From Lumbricus terrestris (lineage: Eukaryota; Annelida; Clitellata; Crassiclitellata; Lumbricidae), in the NCBI GenBank assembly GCA_949752735.1, contig OX457053.1:10827638-10891637 (forward strand): a stretch of DNA of 64,000 nt, read 5' to 3'. Positions 27,001 through 39,000 of this stretch are shown here, piece by piece. Positions within the stretch are counted from its first letter, which is position 1. Every line of letters begins with the position of its first letter. The notes beneath the pieces are model-generated. The model searched no databases and was not told the DNA's origin. It saw only the letters and a list, made by a program, of their open reading frames with translations. The position numbers were made by a program, and so were the translations under genes.

Positions 27001-30000
27001 TACGAGGCCTACAAGTTTGCGGGACCCAGTTTACCAAAGAATGATGTCATCATTGCTGTCAATTGGACAGGGGTCTACGTGGTGGATGACCAGGAACAGG
27101 TCCTTCTGGAACTCTCCTTCCCGGAGATCACCGCAGTTTCCAGCAGTCGGTTAGTACAGCTGTTCATTTTTATAGAGCTTTTCTATCAATCAATCAATTT
27201 TTGTTTTCTCTCCATCAGGCTGATGTATTTGTTTTGCAAAGTTTCCAAATATTCACATAAAGGATGGATGACATAAGAAAACACAGATGCAGCTTGTTAC
27301 ACGAAGTTTGCTACACTTACTAAGCTCTAGTATTTATTAATTCATTAATTCATTGCAAGAATTTACATGACGTCTTGTCGAGAGACCTTGCTCTCTGCGC
27401 TGGACTTTTGATGTTAAGTGTCATTAAGAACGAAAATTGTTACATCAGTTAATAGCTTCTGATTATTTGTGTTGGAAGAGAAGTTGTATCTAAGGGGTGT
27501 GGGAGTTATTGAGTAAAAGCTGATTGCTGTTGATTGAGTTTTAGCATGAGATCTTGGAGGCACTCACGGCACATCACAGTGAAATGGTTAAGTTTTAAGG
27601 AAGTGTTATACCATTATCAGCTTGTGACTAGAATTATGTTCTGCTGTTAAAATATTGACTTCAAATATTTGTTTTTTTTAATGTGTATCTTAGCAAATTC
27701 TTACTTGATTAAGAAGTTATGATGTTATTTTACTCACTTTGAATGCGTTCAGTTTGCAATGTTTCAGAACACTTCTATATCTTGTCTTAACCCTTCGCCG
27801 AAAGTGTAGTGAATGGGATAAATGAATTTCAGAGGTTCTGTGTATGAGGATATTAGTCAGATGGAAAAGTTGTAATAGATGTTTCCTTGTTGCGAAAAAT
27901 TGTACATGTTCTGGAGTTGAGTGTTTTTTAGAATTATTTTCTGTTTTGAAAAGTTTGAATTTATATTATTAAATGGAATTGCTAATGCTTTTAGGACGGG
28001 TAAGATGCACGGACAAAGTTTCACGTTGGCGACGGTGAAGGGTGAGGAATACACTTTCACATCACCTAATGCCGAGGACATCCGTGACCTTGTGGTAACG
28101 TTCCTTGAAGGTCTGAAGAAGCGATCGAGATACGTGATTGCCCTTCAGGATTACAAAGCTCCAGGTAAGCTGATTAGTTTGTCTTTAGCCGGAGGATTGT
28201 TCAGTTTCAAGTGTAACTTTTTGGTGGAAAGATTTGAAAGGTCAAATGTTGACTTAATTTATCCTTTTTCTTTCTGTTCTTTTTTGTGACTCCACAATGT
28301 AAATGTAGACATCCTATGGGCAACGAAGGCTATGCAAGGAAGAGAAACTGGACTTTCTGGTCTGATGCTTTTCTGCTGTTGTTTCAGCTGATCGAGCGTC
28401 ATTCCTGAACTTCCAGAAGGGCGATCTGATCATCCTCGACCAGGACAACGGTGAGATGCTGAAGAACTCCAGCTGGTGCTTCGGCGAGTGCACGCGCACC
28501 GGTCAAAGTGGAGACTTTCCAGCGGAATGTGTCTACGTGCTTCCGACGATCACGAAGCCACCGCCCGACATTCTGGTGAGTGAACTTTCGCAGAACGGAT
28601 GTAGATACTTGGATGACATTAGATTTGACGACATGGTACAAACTGCAGCCTGCTCTCTTGACGGCTTTTGCTTCAAATTTGCCAACTTGGTTTTCACAGG
28701 TCTCTCAAATCTTGAACTCGGCGAACCTAACACGTCCATGATTTCCTGGCACATATGGGCAGCAAGCATATTCTTGTGCAAACTCCATGACGCTACTTTG
28801 CTGCGTTGACTGAATTCAGTATAAAATGTAAACTGATCAACTTGAACCGTAAAATCCTTACAGTGGTCGCTTAGACGCTTGTCTCTGCAGACTGTGGTGT
28901 GCTTATCTTTGTCGAGGCGCCCTTGTAACAGCGTGCACCGTTGTGTGGTTACGGCGCCATAGAAATTGTCGTCATTACATTTACATTACATTTAGACGAT
29001 TTCAGTCCTAATTCGGATTGTTAGCTGTAGCTATTTGTGCACTGTAATTTTTATTGTTATAACTTTTTGCATTGAAACAACGTTTTAGTCTTTTAGACGT
29101 TTATTTTCATATTTTCTGTTCTTGTTGAACCTGCCGTCACCTTTGATTAAATAGAGTCTGTAGCAACGAATATGATTTGACATTCTTGTCTCACAAGTGC
29201 AAGGAATTGATAGACACCTCCGTCAAATTAATGACACTTGACTGTTGTGCTGCACTGTTAGACTGGCGAAGCACTGGAATAAAAATGATCTGTTGATTTT
29301 GGTTTTGATTATTATTGTCAGGATTACATTCGTGTGGTATGTACCACTCCCGGATTTTCTCCTCCTGGCTTCCTGCTTTACTTTCACGCACGCGTTCGTG
29401 TGTCAGCTTTCAGCGTTGGCTGTATCGTGTCACTCTGCTTTTCAGCATAGCTTAGAGTATCTGTGCTACTTTAGGAATACTGGTTTATTTCTGTTTTTAA
29501 GTAAACATTGTTTGCGTGAAATGACTACTTAGTTACACTCTTAACGCAGTTTTTCTATTTTTCCGTGTTTTTTACGTAAGTAATTTGTATATGAAATTTG
29601 TTTCTCAAATATGCATTAAAATGAAGTGGTATAGGAGTTCGTGGCGATATGGTAGGTTGTGCTGGTATAATCTTTCAAAGTAGTGACCAAGAATCCCATG
29701 ATGGAATGGACACAAAGGAAACATGTTTCGCATTTATAGATCCTTCAGCAGCTTGGGAAAAAATTCAGAGTCCTTGGATGTGAGGCTGTCATACAGGAGG
29801 ATTTGATGATGTTTACTTGCCTGCTTGAGGATGCTACTTTTGAAAGGGAATCATTTTGTGCATTTACTCCACAGGATCTTTGCACAGGAAGCTCAGACCC
29901 GATCTTTATAGCACAGGCCACTGAACTCCTTACCAAGATATAAATTGATTGTTCTGTTGGTCAGTGCGTAAAGTGTAGAAACAGAAGTGCCTGGACGCCT

Positions 30001-33000
30001 ATTACTTTTCCAGACCTTTTACTGGCCTAATAAGTGGATGGACAGCATTCAGATTTGAAAAGGAGTGCCCGGACGCCATCCATGACTGTCCTGATTGGTT
30101 TGAGCAAGCAGGTAGCTGATTGGTTGGAGCAAGTGGGTCGCAGTGGCTGATTGGTTGGAGCAAGAAGGTCAAAATAACTGATTGGTTAGAGCAAGTGGGT
30201 CATGGTAGCTGATTGGTTAGAGCAAGTGGGTCACCGTTGCTGATTGGTCAGAACACCTGCCTTGCAATGCAGAGAAGTATAAGTTTGAACATTCTCTGAA
30301 ACGGTTGTTTTGTATGAAGCTTGAGCATGTTCACTGACAATTGCTCAGTATCTTCTCTGGTCATTAGATAGTGGCAATTAATAAAATTTAATGTCTAATT
30401 AAATGCTAATAATAATAATAATAATGCTAATAATAATAACAATAATAATAATAATAGCAATAATAATAGCAATAATAATAGCAATAATAACACTAATAAT
30501 AATAATAATTGTAGTGGTGGTATTGTATTTACTTATTGTCTATTTGACCTGCTCTTAAAGTTGATCTCAGAATAAATTTCCATAAAAGGCGAAACATGCA
30601 CTAGATATAATTATTGTTCTGTTATTCAGTGGCCTGTCTGTCCACACTGAACACAAACTTTTCAACTGAAACCAGGATGTCTCTTGATGGGTTTTTTTGT
30701 TACTGTTCCTTTGTGCTTTTTGCCCTTTGTTCCGTTCGTTTAAGTTCGGTGATTTTGACTGTTAATGTCAATTCTTTATTTTTTTATGTGTTTCGTGTTT
30801 TTTTTATATTTATTTAGAAATCTTGACTTGTGCACTATTGATCTCTGAATATTTATCATGAAGCCTTTTCGTCATAATTATGGTGTTCTTGTGTGTATTT
30901 TACATTAGAATTTGATGTTCATTTTACGTTATTTTAAAACTGTTTCAGTTAAATTTCGCATTATTAAAAAAATACAAATATTTAGCTGTGCAGTATAGGA
31001 GTGGTTTTTTGTCGCACAAGAGAGGTTTTTGTGATGCCAGTTGTGATTTTCCGTGGCCTTCAAGTGCACTCTTAAATAAGATTTTAATGCTCAGCTTATC
31101 CTGGTTTTTTTTGTCCCAACTGCTTAATTCCCAGAGCACAACTTGACTTAAATTATATTTATGCTAATTTTAACCATTCTCAGTCATTATATTACAGTCC
31201 TGTAATATAATCTGCACTACTATCATCATAGTCAATGTATGTATGTATGTATGTATGTATGTATGCATGTTCCGGGTATGTATGTATGTATGACATTTGT
31301 ATGTATGTATGTATGTATGTATGTATGTATGTATGTATGTATGTATGTATGTATGTATGGATGGATGTATGTATGGATGTACGATAACCTCGTGAAGGTG
31401 CTTAAACGTAGCACTGGTTAAGCGCCTTTTCAAAATTTCCACTTATATGACTGCTTGAACATATATATTCTAGGTGAGTATTAAATTGTATGCTGTGTTG
31501 TGATAAGTGTAATAGTGCATTTGAAAAATGGTAGACTTTGCCAAAAACACAGCAGAAGGTATGTTGGGAGCTATTTGATGTGTGGTAGCTTGTCATCAGC
31601 ATAAATCCAGACGCAGCAGAGTGCCATGATTATCAGCCCAGATGACTTAAGATTGGAATGCATTGCTCATTTGTGCATGCCATGGAAAAGTCGACCAATG
31701 AGGCTAGGAAAAGAATCCTCAACTTGTGACGTTGATCTGTAATTATTTCGCTGAATTTATTAGGTTGATATTTGCATGGTGTTTCTATGGTTTAGTTTTT
31801 ATCTTGCACTTTTACAAATGGAGACTTTTTTGTGTGGCTTATCTCTGTAGAAATCTGAGTGTAGTAACATGGAAAGAACATTTTTTAAATTAGATTAAGG
31901 CCATCACAGTGACTGCCGATTTGATTAAGTGGTAATTTGTTTTGTTGTTTCTTTTGTTTGGTTCAGAGTCTGTTTGAGCAACAGTCTTTTGAGAATTCCG
32001 ACAGGATCTTCTCGTCCTCTTCGCAGACTTCTCTCGTTGATTCGCTGGAATCACCAGACAGGCCTTACACCCTCGAGCAATACTCCTACGACCATTTCCG
32101 GTATGTGATTCTGGTTTCGACTTGATGACTTTGCTTCGGCCTCGGCTTTGGGTCTATTATGTGACCTCGGCCGAGAAAATGAACTGTCTAGATCAGCCAG
32201 AAAATGGAGTTTTACTGAAAACCATGATTACTGATTTTTGCATTTATTCAATGCAACTTCGCTTTTGGCTCACTGTTTTACAAACTATCTTATGCCACCT
32301 GATGCATTTAGGGCAAAATATCTGATTTTTACATCAGGCAGAGACATATTTAACTGTTAATTTACAAATTTTCCAGCCATATGATTTTTTATGTTTTCAT
32401 TTACAGAGGGCATAAACTTTGAATGAAATGTCCTGATATTTGTTATAATGGCCATCTTATGATAACGGCATATGGAGCTGTTAATAAGTTCATTGCCAAC
32501 AAAGGTCACGTAATTATAGACACATAATCTAGGACCTTTTAAATACCTTGAAAGGAATGTACACCCCATAATTGGTATTCTTGCAAACGCACATAACTAA
32601 GGATGACACCACAAGAAAGTTCCGCATGCATTTCTGTAATTTGTTTAATATCGAATTTATGGGGTTTTTTGTTGATTGATCCAGACCGGCGCCTAAAAGA
32701 ACTCTTTCGAAGACGCTTTCATTGTCTTCGGCGCGACGACATAAGCAAGACGAACTGTGGCGCTACTCAAAGGAACCAATAAAACAACCGCTGCTGAAGA
32801 AACTACTCGACAAGGAAGAGTTCTGTGCGGAAGCGTGTCTCTTCTTCCTCTATATCCTTTCAAACGAGTTTATTTTTATCTACACCATATCTGTGATCTT
32901 TCCATGGCATTTATATAGCACCCAGTCACGTAAATACTCAGAGGCACTTCAGATCCAGGTATGCCTTCAGCATTTTGCAGAAGTAGCTGGACAGGTTCGC

Positions 33001-36000
33001 GGGGAGAATATTGGTCAAAGGGTCTGCAAACCTAGGGACCTACTATTGAGAAAGCAATATTTTAGGTGATCACTTAACAGAATTGATCCAGACAGCATTG
33101 CGATAGTTTATGATGTTCGGGCTATTAGTTTTGTATTGTAACTGTGATAGTAATCTTGTATTTATGTAAGTGTCTTATTCAGCATAAGGTCCTCAGAGGT
33201 ACTCCTGACCTACTACAACAGAAAGTGGTAGAAGAAGAGTGGTTCCTTGAGATATAACCTTGAGACAGCCATGGGTATGATGTGTTAGGATTTTTTGCCC
33301 AGTCAGAATCAGCCCAGCAGTACTTGTGTAAATCAGTTTGAGAGTCATGCTAGCACTTCTTGGATGTGTTTTCAAGTTGCCAAATAAATGTTCTTAAAAA
33401 CGTAATATTATAATTCACTGAGAACTTCAGACTCATTGAGTAAACGGTACAGAAGTTAGGAGTGTTTCATGAATGGGGTGGTGAGTTGGCATTGGGTAAA
33501 TTTGCATCTTCGTAATGTGATTGTAAGGTGCTATATAAATGTCCATATACACAAACATGACCCTTAACCTGCTTACCTGTGATGAAATATATGGGAGACC
33601 ATCCTTCGAAGAGAAATCGAGCGGGGAACGAACTGACGGATCAGATATTCGAACCAGCACTGAAGCACGTAAGCACGATGTGTCTGCTGTTTATATTATG
33701 TTGTGCTGTTTGTGTGTGTTCTGTGTCTGCTTATGTCTCTCTGTGTCTGCTTATGTCTCTCTGTGTCTGCTTGTGTCTCTCTCTGTGTCTGCTTTGAGTC
33801 TCTCTGTGTCTGCTTGTGTCTGCGTGTGTCTGTCTGTGTCTGCTTGTTTCTCTTTGTGTCTGCTTACAAGTCTCTCTGTGTCTTACTCCCTGGTTTATTT
33901 TTCCCATCTGTTCTTCGTTGCTATATCCATGACTCGCGTTTGATGTGAGGTCCAACTGGTTTTTTTTAGATGAGACTCTCCTCTTGTAGAAGTAGAAGAA
34001 GAGCTGTCACTCCTGTTGACCCTGTGGCAGCAGCCATGGCCTTGAAGAGCTAGCGACTTTAATTTCTTGACCTCAGCACATGCGTGCGAGTGACCAGTCC
34101 TCTTCCTCACCATCTCATCTTCCCACTGACAGTGTACGGTCAATGTACACATTATAATTGACTTGACTATTTCCCAGGGTGCAGCTGGAACAGAAATCTT
34201 GAACAAAACAAGATTCTGCCCTGGTGAGGATTTGAACCCCTGTCCACTCCAATAACAGTCCAGCATGCTGACCACTAAGCTATCGAACACACCATTACTT
34301 ACTGAAAACTTGAACGATTTTTGAGCATATATAATTAATGTAAGAAATCGATTGTCTATCGAGGTGATTTTTTGTGATTTTAGGAGATTCTGAGAGATGA
34401 ACTTTACTGCCAGATAATTAAGCAGCTGACGGACAACAGAAACAAGTAAGATTTGTTTCTTTAACATTTTTGTCTCAGGCATTGAGCATAGGATCGTCTT
34501 TGGACTTTTCAGCGTTTGTCTAAGATTAAATGCGTTTCTGAGGCATGTAGACTGCAGCAGCGTTGCTCTTTTATTTGTTGTTAACAGCAAACTGGCCCAG
34601 TCGAAAACTCTTATTTGTGAGGTTAAACGTGTAAATGAATTAACAGACCATAATAATATCTGCATCTTAAAGGTCTGCAATACATGGCAGCACCAGAACT
34701 TATATACATATTTTTTGTGCGGTGGTGTAGTGGGTACGTTCGTTGCCTTGCTGCTGCAGGCTTGCAGTTTCGAATCCACCTCAAGTCACCGCGTAGGGAC
34801 CTTGGGCAAGTCCTTCACCCGCAATTGCTCAGTGCTTCGGCGTGAAACTCCGATGCAGTGTCCACGCTGTAGTCGAGAGTGCCTCTGAGTAGAGAGCTTG
34901 AAGGTGCGCTATAACAAGTGCATATACATGCATATTTACATATATACACATATTATATACATATGTAATTATATATACACTGTGTCCCAATAAATCGGGG
35001 CCCCTTTTTATAATGTGAATAAAACTGGCAAATATTCATCGATTGTCAAAATTTCAAAACTGTTTTTATCCTGAGATATTTACCTACAAATTGGTAATTT
35101 ATGAACGGCCCTCACTAAAAAATTACGTCATAATGACGTCATTAATTTACATATCGAAACCAAATGTCAACAAAAATCGTTAGAGAATGACGTTCAGCCA
35201 AGAAGAAAAAATTGTAATAAAATTTTTACGGATAAATAAACATTACGGCGCAAAAATGTTTATTCGAAAATTTCCGGACAAGGGATGGACAGTGAACGGT
35301 CTAAAAAAGCTTCTAAGAAAAATTGATTTGACCGGTTCGTCGGAGCGTCGCGCTGGTAGCGGTATTTAACATCGTCAATATTCATGCCAGAAACTTCATG
35401 TTTGAATCAGTGTAAGATAATTATCTCAGGATAAAAACGGTTTTGAAATTTTGAAAATCGATTAAGATTTGCCTGTTTTATTCACATTATAAAAAGGGGT
35501 CCCGATTTATTGGGACACAGTGTATACAGATATATATAATGCTGTTGTTGTAGTCTTGGAGTGTTCTAAGTGGACTAGTGCTAAGGGCAGAACACTAAAG
35601 AAGAAGATATATACAGATACACATATATAATAAGTAGGCATATCTATAATATATATATATATATATATGTAATAATTTGATTTGTTGTTATGTACTGAAA
35701 GACTGAGTGAGGAAAGAGGGTGGGAGTTGATGTGGCTGTTGACCGGATGTTTTGCGCCGAGCACGAATCTTCTGAAGGAGGCGACGCTTTTCCTTCGTTC
35801 TCGAACGCGAAACATCGTCGCCATCGATTGTCTCAACCGACTCCAGAAGACGCTTAGGTAATCAAAACGAAGAATAATCTGATGTTTTACGTGAAGTGCG
35901 AAGTTCTATCCCGACTCTAGCACAGAAAAAAGAACAGTTTTGAATTTAATATGAGAAAATGTTTCAGTAAAGCCCCAGGAAGCAAATGTAGTTTCTGGGG

Positions 36001-39000
36001 GAGCCCATTCCTGACCAATGGCCCACCACAGGAAAGGTTCGGATCTTTAAAAAAATTCTTCAAATGAATGAATGAGCATGAGCTTCTTGCTTCAGTTTGT
36101 TTCCTTTCTACGCGTGCATAAAAACGATTATATGTTCAATCGTAGTGTTATGTTGTCAGGCTTGGAGGAGCTATATAAATTTCCAGTTAGATTGACTCTC
36201 GTAGTGTCGCTTTTGCTTTAGGAATGGTTGTCGCAAGTATCCTCCACACCAGGTGGAAGTGGAAGCCATCCAGCAGAAGACGACTCAGATCTTCCACAAG
36301 GTCTACTTCCCGGACGACACCGACGAAGCGTTTGAGGTCGACTCCAGCACTCGAGCGAAGGATTTCTGCCAGAACATTGCGAACCGACTCGAATTGAAAT
36401 CTGCCGAGGGTTTCAGTCTTTTTGTTAAGATCTCTGACAAAGGTAACTCGGTGCTGGAACAAATGTTTGTATGTATGTGCACTTGTTATAGCACCCCTTC
36501 AAGCTCTCTCTCGCTACCCAGAGGCGCTCCCGACTGCAGAGCGGACACTGCAGCGGAGTTTCACGCCGAAGCGCTGAGCAATTGCGAGTGAAGGACTTTC
36601 CCAAGGTCCCTGCGCGGCGACGTGAGGTGGATTCGAACCTCGAACCTTCCGGCTTCAAGGCAACGACGCCACCACTACACCACCGCGCCCCACAAAATAT
36701 GGCTCCGCTTGAAAGACCTCTGACTAAATTTCATAATGGTGCTACAGAATTTTTATTGTGTTATCGAGATTTCTACAGTGCCCAAAAAGCTAATTCATGG
36801 TATTATTGCGGCTTAGTTGCTTGTTCTCAGTCAAAACAAAATTGATAGGTGGGAACCTTGGGTCAAAATCGACTCCATGTCCCAACTGTGCCGAAAGTTA
36901 ATTAACGGTGTAAAATGATTTGCTTGCAATCTGAGAAAGCTGAAGGTCTACAGCAGTGGTTCCCAGCCTTTTTTGACTGACGGGCCACTTTTTATAAGTT
37001 GGAGGACATGAGGGCCACTTTTTATAAATTGGAGGACACAAGGGCCATTTTTCTAAGTTGAAGGACAGGGGGGGCCAAAATGCTAAAATTTAATTAACTA
37101 GAGGCATATAAAATTGTTGGTTTTGAATCAAAAAGAATGTTTTATGCGATTTATTAACTTCCAAATAAAATAATTTGTAATAGAAAAGAATTATATATTC
37201 TATCATGTGCAAATTGCCAATTTTACATATATTTTTCTTAATTCGCTGAGATGCTCCGGGCCATTTTTGTAGGCCGGGCGGCCACTTTTGGCCCGCGGGC
37301 CACGGGTTGGGAACTGCTGGTCTACAGTTTGGACATTCATGTCTTCATTGTTTTAATTAAACTTTTAATTTTTTTAAGTATCTGAACATGGCAGGTTGAT
37401 GTTAAAAATGTAAGTGATCATATTAATATTTATAATATATTTTGATATTAAGTGCATTTTTATTGCAACTTTTTGGCAGAAATTCTTATGGGATGCTGTT
37501 AGTCTGATAACAAAAAGACTAGAAGCATTTTTGGAAGTTAACTTGGCAACATTTCAGGTGACCATGGAACATGTTAGGAGACCATGCAACATGTTTGAAG
37601 ACTATGAAACATGTTAGGTGACCATAGGCCATATTAGTAGACCTGTTAAGTGAACATGAAACATGTTAGGAGACCATGGAACATGTAAGAAGACCATGGC
37701 ATATGATAGGAGACCATGGAACATATTAGAAGACCATAAAACATGTTAGTAGGTCATAGAACTCGGGCATTCCTAAATGCAAGACTAATGGTTTGTTGTA
37801 TGTTTGTATTCTAGTGATCAGTGTTCCTGAGGGTGATTTCTTTTTTGACTTCGTACGACACTTGACGGACTGGATAAAGAAAGCTCGACCGGTGAAAGAT
37901 GGAATGACACCGCAATTCACATATCAGGTTTTCTTCATGAAGAAGCTGTGGACGAATACGGTTCCTGGAAAAGACAGAAACGCAGACATAATTTTTCATT
38001 ATCACCAGGTGTGCATTAGATGTCTGCACAATAAAGTTACTAATTAAAAATTAATTGAGGACAGACTAGCACAGAGAGTGGCTGATTGATTGGTTTCATC
38101 TGAAGAGGCACCACTAAACAGATTTACCTGTAGAGCTATTATTAGTTTCCTGCTGATACTGCACATGTGTTAGATACGAATAGATTTAGTATATGTGCAT
38201 TAGTAAGACTAATTTAGCGTACGTGATTTTAAAAAGACTAGATTTCGTACATGTTTATTAATAAGTCTTAATTCAGTACACCTACAAGGCTACAATAATA
38301 GGGCTTGGTACTGTTGAACACTTGTTTGAGGTGGTTCTTCTTTGGAATAATTTAGTGTTTTAACCATTCTGCCTGACTCACCAATCTTACTTTAGTATAT
38401 TCGTTTAATTTCAAAGTAAGACAAACAGGGTGACACACCGCACCAAGTTACAGTTCAGAGATGTAAAATAATGCACAGAAGTAATAATAAAGCTTATGGT
38501 AATAATATTGTAAGGAGACCATGGGACATAACTACAATCCTGGCATTTTCTTTCTTTCCGTGCAGTTACCTTTGATTTTAATTTCTGCTTCTTTACTAGG
38601 AACTTCCGAAGCTGTTGAGAGGCTACCACAAGTGTACGATGGAGGATGCCGTCCAGTTGGCGGCCTACATCTATAGAGTCAGGTTCGGAGACGACAAGAC
38701 GGCCCTGCAGAATAAGAATATTTTCAAGGAACTCGTTCAGGCGGATCTCTTACGGCACCAGTCAACCGAAGAATGGTTAAAGGTGAACAGGAAAATAGAA
38801 TAATGGGAGTTCATTTGTATTGTATTGTATTTAATGATTCACAAGGCACCCCACTTAGTACCATCATTGTCACAGTTTTGTTGCAATCTGCAGTCAGATC
38901 TGTGTTGTACAGTTGAATCAGATACAGTGATTTCACTTGTAATACTTCTGGAAAATTTATGATTTGCCAGATATGCTGTTGGGTTTATTTCATGCCGATT

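Larger units (their letters stand above)
28576..31966 (+). other. Myosin intron 30, longest intron
   Basis: 3391 bp between the SH3 exon and the linker exon. Apart from the repeats listed separately I see no exon, RNA gene or intact mobile element. Confidence 0.7.

Noticed and set aside
33895..34779. 294-codon minus-strand open frame
   Set aside because: It runs through a SINE, the antisense of myosin exon 34 and another SINE. No domain is recognisable and the composition follows the repeats.
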